DNA of 64,000 nt from Burkholderia sp. Bp8992 (GTDB lineage Bacteria; Pseudomonadota; Gammaproteobacteria; Burkholderiales; Burkholderiaceae): contig NZ_QTQI01000020.1 of NCBI RefSeq assembly GCF_003853705.1, positions 62,001 through 126,000 of the forward strand, given 5' to 3'. Below are positions 32,757 through 45,003 of this stretch, piece after piece. The notes beneath the pieces were generated by a model that saw only the letters and a list, made by a program, of their open reading frames with translations, was not told where the DNA came from and searched no databases. A program made the translations under genes and the position numbers. Position 1 is the first letter of the stretch. Every line of letters begins with the position of its first letter.

Positions 32757-33998
32757 CTACGCGCCGGTTTTTTCGGCGAGACGGCCGATGTACCAGGCCG
32801 AGAATTTTTCGACGAGACCTTCCGTGAACGGCGAGTACGGGCCCGGCTCGTACGCGCTGCTGTTCGCACCGCGCTGCGAGAACTCGACGAGCGCGCGATC
32901 CTGGTCGTTGGTCGCGTTCCACACGGCCGTGAGGTTCTTCACGTCGTAGTCGATGCCTTCCTTCGCGTCCTTGTGCACGAGCCACTTCGTGCGCACGAGC
33001 GTCTTGCCGGCCGACAGCGGGATCACCGAGAACGTCACGATGTGATCGCTCATGAAGTGGTGCCACGAGTTCGGCTGCGTCCAGAACGACAGGCCGCCGA
33101 GGTCGGCCTTGTCGAAGCCGCCGAGCAGCTTCTTCGATGCGACCTTCGCGTCGAGCGTCTGCGATTCGCCGCTGCGGTCGAGCGGCAGACGCTGCGTGCG
33201 GAAACCCGTCACGTCGAGCAGCTTCTCGATTTCGGCGGACGGCAGGCCCATCTCGGCCCACTCCTTCCCGCGACGCACGCACGTCTCCGCAAATGCGTCC
33301 ATGCCTTCCGCGTTCGCGTCGGAACGCTGGTAGCCGAAGCCGTATTCGTACAGCGAGATCGTCAGCTCGGGATGGTTCGCGACGCAGTGATAGCACTCGC
33401 GGTTGTTTTCCATCGTGAGCTTCCAGTTGCCTTCCTCGATGATGTCGATCTGTGCGGCGATCTTCGTGTTCGGCAGGTCGTGCGGCAGCAGGTACGGCTC
33501 CATCTCGGCGCGCATCTGCGCGAAGTCGACCGGCGGCTCGTCGGCGAGGCAGATGAAGATCAGGCCCGCGAGGTTCTCGACGTGCACCGATTTCAGACTG
33601 TGCTTGCAGCGGTCGAACTTCTCGCCCATGTGCTCGGCGAACATCAGCTGGCCCGTCAGGTTGTAGGTCCAGCTGTGGTACGGGCACACGATGTTGCCGA
33701 CCGAACCTTTATCCTCGTTGCACAGGCGCGCGCCGCGGTGACGGCACACGTTGTGGAATGCACGGATCGCCATGTCGTCGTCGCGCACGATCAGGATCGA
33801 ATCGCTCCCCAGTTCCACGGTCACGTAGTCGCCCGGCTCGGGAATGTCCGGTTCGACCGCCACCTGGATCCAGTGCTGGCGGAAAATCGCCTCCATGTCG
33901 AGCGCGAAGATGTCCTCGCTCGTGTAGAACGGTGCATCGAGGCTGTGCCCTTCCTTGCGCCGCTCGATCAGTGCACGAATGTCTGCCGATACTTTCAT
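32757..33998 (-). CDS. gbcA: Glycine betaine demethylase, Rieske oxygenase subunit
   Basis: 413 residues. Rieske [2Fe-2S] site CRH at 85-87 and CPYH at 105-108; the C-terminal catalytic domain holds the mononuclear iron site (His in NRECYHCVANHPEL region). Uses oxygen to hydroxylate and so demethylate glycine betaine, with electrons from GbcB. Cytosolic. Preceded by the ETF genes on the same strand. Confidence 0.92.
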   Translation of the reverse strand: MKVSADIRALIERRKEGHSLDAPFYTSEDIFALDMEAIFRQHWIQVAVEPDIPEPGDYVTVELGSDSILIVRDDDMAIRAFHNVCRHRGARLCNEDKGSVGNIVCPYHSWTYNLTGQLMFAEHMGEKFDRCKHSLKSVHVENLAGLIFICLADEPPVDFAQMRAEMEPYLLPHDLPNTKIAAQIDIIEEGNWKLTMENNRECYHCVANHPELTISLYEYGFGYQRSDANAEGMDAFAETCVRRGKEWAEMGLPSAEIEKLLDVTGFRTQRLPLDRSGESQTLDAKVASKKLLGGFDKADLGGLSFWTQPNSWHHFMSDHIVTFSVIPLSAGKTLVRTKWLVHKDAKEGIDYDVKNLTAVWNATNDQDRALVEFSQRGANSSAYEPGPYSPFTEGLVEKFSAWYIGRLAEKTGA

Positions 33999-34050
33999 CG
34001 TTTGCTCCGGATTCCTTGCATCCCTGGGTTCTTGCCGACAGGCATCAAAA

Positions 34051-34836
34051 TCAGTAGTCGATGAGCTGATGCTCGCGCAAATACGCGAGGATCACTTGTG
34101 CTTTTTCGACCGAACTCCCTTCATTTACGACGTTGCCGCCACGGCTCTCGGTCGTCGTCGCGGACAGCATCCGGGCATGCCCGGAGCGCTTCTCGGCGGC
34201 GACCAGCTTTACGGGTTTACGCTCGACCGGGCCGACCGTCCAAGCGGCCGCGTCGGCGTCCGTGCCAGGCGCCGCGAGCGCCGGCCGGATCGCGCCGGCG
34301 CGCAGCCGCGCGTACGCGTAGCGCGGCTCGGCATTGGCGAGCGGATGGACGGCAATCACGGCAGGCAGCGCGGTATCGACGCGTCGCCGCAACCCTTTCG
34401 GCAAAAATTGCCGGACGGCCGCACGACCGCCTTCGACCGTCACGTCGACGGCCGAGCCGACCAGCGGATAGCCGAGCTTCGCGGCGATGCGGTAAGGCAG
34501 CATGCCGGTGTCGTATGCGCCCTCGGCGCGCGTGCCGGTCAGCACGAGGTCGTAGTCTTCGATGCGCGCGGCGAGCGCGTGCACGGCGTCGTCGCCGTCA
34601 CGGCAGGCCAGCACCTCGACCTCCCGCGCGCCGAGCGCGAGATATTCGGCAAGCGCCGCGTTCGCGGGGTCGCCGGCATGGATCACGTCGAGCGTCGCGC
34701 GATGCTGCTCGGCGAGCTGGCGGGCGGTTTCAAGTGCGGCCGCATCGTTGCGGCTGTAGCGCGCGACGCCGCTGACCGGGTGCCGGCCCACGGACACGAG
34801 CACCGCGATGCGTTGCAGGGGGCGGGGGGCGTTCAT
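34051..34836 (-). CDS. etfB: Electron transfer flavoprotein beta-type subunit (DgcAB-linked)
   Basis: 261 residues with the ETF beta fold (IAVLVSVGRHPVSG, DYDLVLTGTRAEGAYDTGMLPYRIAAKLGYPLVG). Belongs to the divergent ETF pair found with dimethylglycine demethylase genes. Start overlaps etfA by four bases. Likely accepts electrons from DgcA and passes them towards the quinone pool, possibly through DgcB. Confidence 0.85.
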   Translation of the reverse strand: MNAPRPLQRIAVLVSVGRHPVSGVARYSRNDAAALETARQLAEQHRATLDVIHAGDPANAALAEYLALGAREVEVLACRDGDDAVHALAARIEDYDLVLTGTRAEGAYDTGMLPYRIAAKLGYPLVGSAVDVTVEGGRAAVRQFLPKGLRRRVDTALPAVIAVHPLANAEPRYAYARLRAGAIRPALAAPGTDADAAAWTVGPVERKPVKLVAAEKRSGHARMLSATTTESRGGNVVNEGSSVEKAQVILAYLREHQLIDY

Positions 34837-35999
34837 GCGGCGACTCCTTCGGGTTCACGGGTGCCGACCGCGGCCGGCGATTCGCCGCGCGCGGCACGCG
34901 CGGCCTGCACCTGTTCGATCAGCGCGGCGATCGTCGCCTGTGCGTCGCCGACCACCGTCAGGTTCGCGCGCTTCGCGATCGGCGCGCTGCCGTCGAGGTT
35001 CACCGCGATCACGTGGCGGCAATCCTTGATCCCCTGCAGGTGCTGCACCGCGCCCGAAATGCCGAACGCGATGTACACGCTCGCCTCGACCGTCTTGCCG
35101 GTCGCGCCGACCTGCTTGTCGCGCGTGAAGTGGCCGTTGTCGACCGCGACGCGGCTCGCGCCGATCGCCGCGCCGAACGCACCGGCCAGCTGCTCGAACG
35201 CGCCGATGTCGGACACGCCGTTGCCGGCCGACACGATGAAATCGGCTTCCTCGAGCGCGACCTGGGCCGCATCGATTTCGTCGAGGCCGAGATCGCGGTA
35301 CGGCTGGGCGGCATCGCCCGCCGGGCGGATGAAGTCGGCGGCCAGGCGTTCGCCCGCGCCGACGAACGGCAGCTTCGCGTCGACCGCGTTCTGCGCGAGC
35401 AGGATCACGTCCGGCAGCGCGCGCGTGGCAAACGCGCGCCCGGCCTGCGCATACGCCCCGACATGCTTCGCATCGATCTCGACGACGTGGGTCGCGACGC
35501 TCGCGCCGGCTACTGCCGCGTAACGCCGGCCAAGATCGCCGTCGCCCGTCGCGTTGTCAGGGATGAATACGTGTTTCGGTGCAAGCGCGGCCACGCAGGC
35601 CTGCAATGCTTGCAGTTCGCTTTCGGGATCGAACGCACGGCGATCGAAGCCCGTCAGCTCGAGCAGCTTGTCGACGCCGAGCTCGGCCACGTCGTCCTTC
35701 AGCTCGCCGAACGCGAGCAGCGCGACTTCGGTCTGCGCGTCGGCGAGCACGGCGGCGGCGGCGATCGCCTGCCGCGAATGGTCGTCGAGCGCGCCGCGCT
35801 CGCCGTGCGCGACCACCAGCATCACGTGCTTCGGATCCTGCAGCGCGCGGCGCGGCTTCGCGGCCGCGCCGTGACCGTGCGCGGACCACTGCGCGGCGTT
35901 CGCATCGGCGCTGCCTTCCTCGCCGAGCGTGATGCGCTTCAGGCCGGCGGCCGTGATGATGAACGGCCGGCGCGGATCGATTCGTTTGATCGTGTTCAT
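34833..35999 (-). CDS. etfA: Electron transfer flavoprotein alpha-type subunit (DgcAB-linked)
   Basis: 388 residues from ATG 35999. The C-terminal FAD domain is clear (GNGVSDIGAFEQLAGAFGA, RDKQVGATGKTVEASVYIAFGISGAVQHLQGIK, NLDGSAPIAKRANLTVVGD, quoted in parts). The N-terminal insert (about 1-60) with a His/Ala/Lys-rich linker is typical of this subgroup. Four-base gap to dgcB. Works as a heterodimer with the beta subunit. Confidence 0.88.
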   Translation of the reverse strand: MNTIKRIDPRRPFIITAAGLKRITLGEEGSADANAAQWSAHGHGAAAKPRRALQDPKHVMLVVAHGERGALDDHSRQAIAAAAVLADAQTEVALLAFGELKDDVAELGVDKLLELTGFDRRAFDPESELQALQACVAALAPKHVFIPDNATGDGDLGRRYAAVAGASVATHVVEIDAKHVGAYAQAGRAFATRALPDVILLAQNAVDAKLPFVGAGERLAADFIRPAGDAAQPYRDLGLDEIDAAQVALEEADFIVSAGNGVSDIGAFEQLAGAFGAAIGASRVAVDNGHFTRDKQVGATGKTVEASVYIAFGISGAVQHLQGIKDCRHVIAVNLDGSAPIAKRANLTVVGDAQATIAALIEQVQAARAARGESPAAVGTREPEGVAA

Positions 36000-36003
36000 C
36001 GAC

Positions 36004-37929
36004 TCACTCCAGCGAAGCGGCAACGAGTTCGGCGACGTCGAGCACGTCGGGGCGCGGGCCCACGACGCCTTCGAGCATGGCCGTGCAGTTCGGGCACCCG
36101 ACCGCGACCACGTCCGCGCCGATCGTGCGCGCGTCGGCGATGCGGATGTCGGGAATGCGCTGCTTGCCGGGGATGTCGGTCAGCGGCGCACCGCCGCCAC
36201 CGCCGCAGCAGCGGCCGCGCATGCCGTTGCGCTCCATCTCGACGACCTGGATGCCGATCGCCTTCAGCAGCTTGCGCGGCGCTTCCGTCTCGCCGTTGTA
36301 GCGGCCGAGGTAGCACGGATCGTGATACGTCGTGCGCTTCTCCTGCAGCGCCTCGACGGCCTTCGGCGCGATCTTGCCGCTGTCGGCCAGTTCCGCGAGA
36401 TAGGTCGTGTGATGCTTGACCGTCACGCGCAGCCCGAGCGCACGGTACTCGTTGCGCAGGCTGTGCATCACGTGCGGGTCGGCCGTCACGATCTGCGTGT
36501 ACGACAGCGTGCCGAGCGTGCCGATCAGGCGCTTCGCCATCTGCTGGAACGTCGCTTCGTCGCCGAGCCGGCGTGCGACGTCGCCCGTGTCGGTCTCGTT
36601 CGAGCCGAGCACCGCGTAGTCGACGCCAGCCTTGTTCAGCACCTTCACGAACGCGCGCAGCGTGCGTTGATAGCGCATGTCGAACGCACCTTCGCCCGCG
36701 ACGAACAGCACGTCGACCGGCTTGCCCGGCTGCGCGACCGGTGCGCTCAGGTCGACCGACCAGTCGTAGCGCGCGGCCGTGTCGTAGCCGCCCATCGTGC
36801 CCGTTTCACGCAAGTTCGCGAGCACTTCCTGGCCCTTGCCGGGCACCGTGCCATGCACGAGCGTGCGGTTGCGACGCATGTCGACGATCGCGTCGACGTG
36901 TTCGATCAGCATCGGGCATTCCTGCACGCAGGCGCGGCAGGTCGTGCACGACCACAGCGTCTGCTCCTCGATCAGGCCCGACACGATCGGGCCGTTCGGT
37001 TCGCCGCGATGCTGGCCGACCGCGATGCCCGGCGACGGGCTGCCCGCGTACGCCGCATCGGTGCCGCCCGCCATCCCGACGACGAGATCCTGGATCAGCT
37101 TCTTCGGGTTCAGCGGCTGGCCCGACGCGAACGCGGGGCACGCGGCTTCGCACTTGCCGCACTGCACGCAGGCGTCGAAGCTCAGCAACTGGTTCCAGCG
37201 GAATTCGACCGGCTTCGCGACGCCGTATTCCTGATGCTCGATGTCCGGCAGCTTCAGCGCGGTGGGCGGCGTGGCCGTGCCGTTGCCGGTGAACGATTCG
37301 CGCGTCGCGGCGAAGCGCTCCTGGCGCGGGTGGAACGCGAGGTGCAGCAGGCCGGCGATCGCGTGCTTCATCGGGCCGCCCTTCGCGGCGCCGACCGTCA
37401 TCGTGAACGCGCCGATGCCGATCAGCAGCGCGCAGAGCACCGCGAACGTACCCGACATCGCGCTGGTCGGCACCAGCATGAACAGCACGAGGCCGAGCGC
37501 GAACGAGCCGAGCAGCCAGGGCAGCGTATTCCACGGGCCGCGCGACAGGCGCGCCGGTACGTCCTTCGCCGCGCGCCGGCGCCACACGAACACGGCGCCG
37601 ACCAGCATCGCGAGCGCCGCGAGGAAGATCAGCTTGTCGAGCCACGGCGAGTAGATCGCGAGGCCGTAGTTGACGAACACCAGCGCCAGCGCGCCGATCG
37701 CGCCGCCGGCCGTCGCGACGTGGGTCTTCGCGATGTACGGATCGCGGGCGACCACATGATGCAGGTCGACGAAATAACGCTTCGGGATCGCGAACAGGTT
37801 CGCGACGCCGAACGAGCCGGGCGCCGTGGCGCGGCCGAGCCGCCAGTAGGACGAGCGCTTCGCGACCGCGAACGCGAGCCCCGCCACCGACAGCCACAAC
37901 AGGGCGGTAATGAGGAAGGACGGATTCAT
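36004..37929 (-). CDS. dgcB: Dimethylglycine demethylation protein DgcB (membrane Fe-S protein)
   Basis: 641 residues: N-terminal membrane segments (about 5-20, 75-110 and 135-185, NarI-like), a ferredoxin domain with two [4Fe-4S] motifs (CVQCGKCEAACP and CTTCRACVQECP), and two CCG-type domains of heterodisulphide reductase kind, the second ending GRCCGGGGGAPL. It should pass electrons from dimethylglycine oxidation to the quinone pool in the inner membrane. Three-base gap after dgcA. Confidence 0.88.
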   Translation of the reverse strand: MNPSFLITALLWLSVAGLAFAVAKRSSYWRLGRATAPGSFGVANLFAIPKRYFVDLHHVVARDPYIAKTHVATAGGAIGALALVFVNYGLAIYSPWLDKLIFLAALAMLVGAVFVWRRRAAKDVPARLSRGPWNTLPWLLGSFALGLVLFMLVPTSAMSGTFAVLCALLIGIGAFTMTVGAAKGGPMKHAIAGLLHLAFHPRQERFAATRESFTGNGTATPPTALKLPDIEHQEYGVAKPVEFRWNQLLSFDACVQCGKCEAACPAFASGQPLNPKKLIQDLVVGMAGGTDAAYAGSPSPGIAVGQHRGEPNGPIVSGLIEEQTLWSCTTCRACVQECPMLIEHVDAIVDMRRNRTLVHGTVPGKGQEVLANLRETGTMGGYDTAARYDWSVDLSAPVAQPGKPVDVLFVAGEGAFDMRYQRTLRAFVKVLNKAGVDYAVLGSNETDTGDVARRLGDEATFQQMAKRLIGTLGTLSYTQIVTADPHVMHSLRNEYRALGLRVTVKHHTTYLAELADSGKIAPKAVEALQEKRTTYHDPCYLGRYNGETEAPRKLLKAIGIQVVEMERNGMRGRCCGGGGGAPLTDIPGKQRIPDIRIADARTIGADVVAVGCPNCTAMLEGVVGPRPDVLDVAELVAASLE

Positions 37930-37932
37930 CTT

Positions 37933-39996
37933 TTAGAAATCCTTCACGAGACGCAGCGAGTCGTAGATCGCACCGTGGACGTTGTGCATCGAGATGCAGT
38001 CGCCGACACGGAACAGCAGGAAACGGCCGTTGCCGAGTTCTTCCGACAGGCACGGTTGCGGCTCGGCCGCGAACAGCGTGTGCGGATCGATCTGGCCGCG
38101 GTTCACCGATTCCGGCTTGAGCTTCCAGTACAGCTCGTCGTTCGGCGACGAACCGTTCTCGATCACCACCTGGTCGACCGCGCGCTCTTCCAGTTCTTCC
38201 GTGTACTCGTTGCGCAGCACGGCGATCAGCTTGCCGTCCTCTTCATAGACGCGGTCGAGCATCGTGTTCGGCGTCGGGATCACGCCGAATGCGTACAGGC
38301 GGCGATAGAAGATCGGGAACGTCGTGCCGCCGCAATCGTCGGCGACCTTCACGTCCGGCGTGACGACCTCGACCTTCGAGCCGCGGCTCGCCATGAAGTC
38401 GGCCACGCCCGCGCCGGCATGCGTGCTCACGCCGTCGAACAGCAGCACGTTCTGCTTCGGCTCGACCTTGCCGGTCAGGATGTCCCACGAGCTGACGGCA
38501 AGACCCTCGGCCACGCCCCAGCCCGGCACCTGCCACGTGAAGCTCGACCCGCCCGTCGCGAGCACGACGATGTCCGGCTTCTCGGCCATGATCATCTTCT
38601 CGTCGGCAGCGACACCGAGACGCCGGTCGACGCCCAGGCGCTTCGTTTCCATGTCGAACCAGCGGATGATCCCCGACATCTGTTCGCGCTGCGGCGCTTT
38701 CGCGGCGATCATCACCTGCCCGCCCACTTCCGCGTTCTTCTCGAACAGCACGACGTCGTGGCCGCGCAGCTTCGCGACGCGCGCCGCCTCGAGCCCTGCG
38801 GGGCCAGCGCCCACCACCACGACCTTGCGCTTCGGGCCGCGCGACTTCTCGATGATGTGCGGCATCGTCGCTTCGCGCGACGTCGCCGCGTTCTGGATGC
38901 ACAGCACGTCGAGGCCGTTGTACTGGCGGTCGATGCAGTAGTTCGCGCCGACGCACTGCTTGATTTCGTCCTCGCGGCCGTCGCGGATCTTGATCACCAT
39001 GTGCGGATCGGCGATCTGCGCGCGCGTCATGCCGACCAGGTCGATCATGCCGGTCGCGAGCAGGCGCTCGGCCTGGCCCGCATCGCGGATGCTCTGCGCG
39101 TGCATCACCGGAATCTTCACGACCGACTTGATGCCGGCCGCGAGGTGCACGAACGGCTCCGGCGGCAATGCCATCGGCGGCATGCAGTTCGCGATCGTGT
39201 TGTGCGTGTCGCCGCCCGAGCCGACCACGCTCAGGTAGTCGATCAGGCCTGTCTCCGACATCGCCTGCGCGATTTCCTTGAGCGCTTCGTGATCGAGGCC
39301 GTCCTCGTGGAATTCGTCGCCGCACATGCGCAGGCCGACGCAGAAGTCCTTGCCGACCGCCTCGCGCACGGCCGTCAGCACTTCGATGCCGAAGCGCAGG
39401 CGGTTCTCGAGGCTGCCGCCCCATTCGTCGGTGCGGTGGTTCGAACGCTTGCTCCAGAACTGGTCGATCAGGTGCTGGTGAGCGGCCGAGATCTCGATGC
39501 CGTCCATGCCCGCTGCCTTCACGCGCTTCGCGGCCGCCGCGAAATCGCCGATGATGCGGCGGATTTCCTCGATCTCGATGATCTTCGCGTTGCCGCGGTG
39601 CACGGGTTCGCGCACGCCCGACGGCGACATCAGGTGCGGCCAGTGCTCGCCGTGGAACGACGAGCGGCGGCCCATGTGCGTCGCCTGGATCATGATCTTC
39701 GCGCCGTGCTTGTGCATCGTGTCGGCCAGGCGCGTGAGCGGATCGATGATCTTGTCGGTCGACAGGTTCACCGATTTCCACCAGCCTTGCGGGCTGTCGA
39801 TCGACACGGGGCTCGACCCGCCGCAGATGGCCAGGCCGACGCCACCCTTCGCCTTTTCTTCGTAGTAGCGGATATAGCGGTCGCCCGGCAGGCCGCCCGG
39901 CTCGGCATACACCTCCGCATGCGCGGTGCTGACGATCCGGTTGCGCAGCGTCAGCTGGTTCAGCTGCATGGGTTTGAACAGGTGGGGATAACGCAT
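37933..39996 (-). CDS. dgcA: Dimethylglycine demethylase, flavoprotein subunit DgcA
   Basis: 687 residues: N-terminal FMN-binding TIM barrel of the old yellow enzyme group (about 1-330), a Cys-rich [4Fe-4S] site (CVGANYCIDRQYNGLDVLC), then FAD/NAD-binding domain (VVVVGAGPAGLEAARVA). Same plan as trimethylamine and dimethylamine dehydrogenases. Converts dimethylglycine to sarcosine with release of a one-carbon unit. Cytosolic. Confidence 0.9.
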   Translation of the reverse strand: MRYPHLFKPMQLNQLTLRNRIVSTAHAEVYAEPGGLPGDRYIRYYEEKAKGGVGLAICGGSSPVSIDSPQGWWKSVNLSTDKIIDPLTRLADTMHKHGAKIMIQATHMGRRSSFHGEHWPHLMSPSGVREPVHRGNAKIIEIEEIRRIIGDFAAAAKRVKAAGMDGIEISAAHQHLIDQFWSKRSNHRTDEWGGSLENRLRFGIEVLTAVREAVGKDFCVGLRMCGDEFHEDGLDHEALKEIAQAMSETGLIDYLSVVGSGGDTHNTIANCMPPMALPPEPFVHLAAGIKSVVKIPVMHAQSIRDAGQAERLLATGMIDLVGMTRAQIADPHMVIKIRDGREDEIKQCVGANYCIDRQYNGLDVLCIQNAATSREATMPHIIEKSRGPKRKVVVVGAGPAGLEAARVAKLRGHDVVLFEKNAEVGGQVMIAAKAPQREQMSGIIRWFDMETKRLGVDRRLGVAADEKMIMAEKPDIVVLATGGSSFTWQVPGWGVAEGLAVSSWDILTGKVEPKQNVLLFDGVSTHAGAGVADFMASRGSKVEVVTPDVKVADDCGGTTFPIFYRRLYAFGVIPTPNTMLDRVYEEDGKLIAVLRNEYTEELEERAVDQVVIENGSSPNDELYWKLKPESVNRGQIDPHTLFAAEPQPCLSEELGNGRFLLFRVGDCISMHNVHGAIYDSLRLVKDF

Positions 39997-40064
39997 CGCT
40001 GGCGACCTCTGGCGTTCGAATGTCTCGTGTTGCGGGTGTTGTTCTGCTTCAGTGAATCAATGCA

Positions 40065-40598
40065 TCAGTGCGCGATCGGCGACACTTCGAAGACGCAGTG
40101 GTCGTGATGCTCGGCCGCGCACTGCACTTCCTTCGAGAACGCGCGCGGCGCGCCCTTGCCTTCCGGCGTCGTGTCGTTGACCCAGTCCATCGCGCCCGCG
40201 AACCAGCCCGCGAACATGTAGCAGAGCTTGCCTTCCTTGCCCGGCTGCTGGAGCACGAACGACGAGTGGCGCAGCTCGATCTTTGCGCGTGCGCTCGCCG
40301 GGTCGGCCTCGATGATCGAGAACAGCCCCCAGCCGCGTTGCGACAGGCGCTTCAGGTAATGCTCGAATACGGCCATGCCGGTGATGCCGTGCTGCTTGGC
40401 TTCCTTGTCGCACCAGTGGTAGGCGGACTTGTAGCCGGCCTTGTAGAGGATCTCGGCATACGCTTCGACGCCGAGCGCTTCCTCGACGGCCACGTGGTTG
40501 TTCGTGAAGAAGTGGCGCGGCACGTACAGCATCGGCAGCGCGTCGGTGGTCCAGACGCCGGTATCGGGATCGACGTTGATCGGCAGTTGCGGTTGCAT
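40065..40598 (-). CDS. DUF5943/V4R-like protein of the betaine operon
   Basis: 177 residues from ATG 40598 (QPQLPINVDPDTGVW). A V4R-like small-molecule-binding fold is suggested by MAVFEHYLKRLSQRGWGLFSIIEADPASARAKIELRHSSFV and the C-terminal CAAEHHDHCVFEV. This conserved gene sits beside dgcA in pseudomonads as well (between dipeptidase and dgcA). Function unknown; the conserved His/Cys tail could bind metal. Confidence 0.8.
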   Translation of the reverse strand: MQPQLPINVDPDTGVWTTDALPMLYVPRHFFTNNHVAVEEALGVEAYAEILYKAGYKSAYHWCDKEAKQHGITGMAVFEHYLKRLSQRGWGLFSIIEADPASARAKIELRHSSFVLQQPGKEGKLCYMFAGWFAGAMDWVNDTTPEGKGAPRAFSKEVQCAAEHHDHCVFEVSPIAH

Positions 40599-40738
40599 CG
40601 TGGTGACTCCGTGAGGAAATTGGCCGCGCGGCTCAGTGCGCAGGCGCGACATCGTCCGCGTGCCCGCGCGATTTGCGCGGGCACGTCCCGATTTTTCTAA
40701 TGTTGAATCGCGAGCGGCGGTTCGGCTCGATGCGGCGC

Positions 40739-41710
<972 letters not shown>

Positions 41711-41749
41711 ATCCGCTCTCGCTCGTGTGACTGTTCTTGTGGGGGTCGA

Positions 41750-43024
<1,275 letters not shown>

Positions 43025-43471
43025 AGTGCGTCCGTGACGAAGAATAAAGGGCTGCAACCAAAGCTCAAGGCCCGCCCTGCCTGGGTTTCCCGCTGCGCCA
43101 GTGCAAGGTTGCCGACGGCTCTATTCTTGTCGTTCGGATTTTCGGCGGATTGATGAATTTAGACGCGTTCTTTGCCTTTTCCGCCATGCGCGTCCGTTTT
43201 ATACAAGTGACCGGTCGTGCTTTTTCGGCTGACCGACCCAAACGATGTCGGCTGTTCACCTATGGACACGCACACCGGCAGTGCGTTTGCCGCGCGTTCG
43301 GAGTGCGGCGTCTCCCGGATACGGTGCAGTGCAACATCGGCCTTACGCCCAGACAACGTATGGAGCTAGGGTTTAGCCGTATGGCACGCTTGTTGCGCTC
43401 GCTCACACAATACCGCAGCCCGATCCGTGCCCCCGGGCGTATAGCTATTAGAGATTCTAGGAACGCTCCCC
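43025..43471. other. Divergent control region between glyA and gbdR
   Basis: 447 bases without a supported gene. It must hold the promoters of the glyA-to-permease run and of gbdR. GbdR-type operators are expected here but I could not assign one with confidence. Confidence 0.5.
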
Positions 43472-44500
43472 ATGTCGCCCGACCGCACAGCGTCGCTGTC
43501 CCACTTCGCGTTCATGCCGTTGCCGAATTTCACGATGATCGCGTTCACCAATGCGATCGAGGTGCTTCGGATGGCGAACTACCTGAGCGGCCAGCCGCTC
43601 TACCGCTGGTCGGTGATCAGCCCGGACGGCGGCCCGGTCACGGCGAGCAACGGCCTCACGGTCGATACGGGCCCGGCCGAATGCGCGGGGCAGCCGGACA
43701 TCGTGTTCGTGTGCGGCGGCGTCGACGTGCAGCGTGCGACCACGCCGGCCCATCTGTCGACCCTGCGCCGCTTCGCGCGCTCGGGCATCCCGCTCGGCAG
43801 CCTGTGCACGGGCACCTATGCACTTGCGAAATCGGGGTTGCTCGCCGGCTACGCGTGCGCGATCCACTGGGAAAACATGTCGGCGCTGAAGGAAGAGTTT
43901 CCGGACACGCGCTTCCTGAAGGAACTGTTCGTGATCGACCGCGACCGCATCACGTGCACGGGCGGCGTCGCGCCGCTCGACATGATGCTGAACCTGATCG
44001 CCGCGCGCGTGGGCACCGCGCGCGTCACGCAGATCGCCGAGCAGTTCATCGTCGAACACGTGCGCGACACGAGCGCGCAGCAGCGCATGCCGCTCGTCGC
44101 GCGCCTCGGCTCGGCGAACAAGTCGCTGTTCGAAGTGATCTCGCTGATGGAGAACAACATCGAGGAGCCGCTGTCGCGCGAGGAGCTCGCGCGGCTCGCG
44201 AACATGTCGCAGCGGCAACTGCAGCGCCTGTTCCGCGAACATCTCGGGATGACGCCGACGCACTATTACCTGACGCTGCGGCTGCGCCGCGCACGCGAAC
44301 TGCTGCTGCAGACCGACATGTCGATCATGCACATCACGATGGCGTGCGGCTTCCAGTCGGCGTGCCACTTCAGCAAGAGCTATCGCGACGCGTTCGGCGT
44401 CGCGCCGACGCGCGAACGTCGCAAGCAGGTCGCGCCGCTCGCGCAGGGTGCGGCGAGCGCGGCCAGCCCCGTATTTCCTGCTCATGTGCTGCATGCGTGA
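43472..44500 (+). CDS. gbdR: GbdR, AraC-family activator of betaine catabolism
   Basis: 342 residues. DJ-1/PfpI-like sensor domain (HFAFMPLPNFTMIAFTNAIEVLRMANYL, GSLCTGTYALAKSGLL) and AraC DNA-binding domain (LANMSQRQLQRLFREHLGMTPTHYY, ACGFQSACHFSKSYRDAFGVAPT). In Pseudomonas GbdR senses glycine betaine and dimethylglycine and activates gbcA, gbcB, dgcA, glyA1 and related genes. Here it is divergent from exactly that set. ATG 43472 fits the family start. Confidence 0.88.
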   Translation: MSPDRTASLSHFAFMPLPNFTMIAFTNAIEVLRMANYLSGQPLYRWSVISPDGGPVTASNGLTVDTGPAECAGQPDIVFVCGGVDVQRATTPAHLSTLRRFARSGIPLGSLCTGTYALAKSGLLAGYACAIHWENMSALKEEFPDTRFLKELFVIDRDRITCTGGVAPLDMMLNLIAARVGTARVTQIAEQFIVEHVRDTSAQQRMPLVARLGSANKSLFEVISLMENNIEEPLSREELARLANMSQRQLQRLFREHLGMTPTHYYLTLRLRRARELLLQTDMSIMHITMACGFQSACHFSKSYRDAFGVAPTRERRKQVAPLAQGAASAASPVFPAHVLHA

Positions 44501-45003
44501 AGCCGGCGCTGTGCGGCAGGAATCATGCCGAGCAACTGCGAAAGCGTGATCGAATACACGATGCGGATGTTTCCCCCTTCCGGCGCGGTGCTTTCGCGCC
44601 GCTTCACCTGACGGCATTACCACTGTAATCGCCGATTTACGTCTTCCCGGTGCGCTACGGTTACAAGAAGGCGTTCGCCGGAAATCGGCGGACGTCGCAC
44701 CCAACGCGCCGCGCGTCCACGCCTGGCAATTCCCGAGAGCTGACATTCCGATTCCATCGCGCAATCTCGCCCGCTGCCGTCCGGCGCGAAGGTAAGCGCG
44801 ATCATGCCGAGCATGCGCTCGACGCTACCCCGGGCTTTCGCGAATCGCTTACTCAAAGTACAAAGCGCGCCGAAATTGATTCATTGACGCTTATTCAATA
44901 TTGCCCATTGTCACGTCACCTCTTTTCCGTCGGAATCCAAACTAAAATCATACTCGTCCGATAGACACGTCGACCATTACCGGCGAACGTTCATAGCTCG
45001 TTC
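44501..45003. other. Intergenic region with falling GC
   Basis: 503 bases after gbdR. The first half keeps normal GC; from about 44870 it becomes AT-rich and leads into the PAAR cassette. No open frame with homology or a convincing ribosome site, and no clear promoter. Confidence 0.5.

Noticed and set aside
35929-40107. Plus-strand open frame of about 1390 codons opposite etfA, dgcB and dgcA
   Set aside because: Low-complexity translation, no start signals or motifs; antisense of well-supported genes.
43025-43471. GbdR operator candidates in the glyA-gbdR gap
   Set aside because: I could not recall the operator consensus reliably enough to assign a site.
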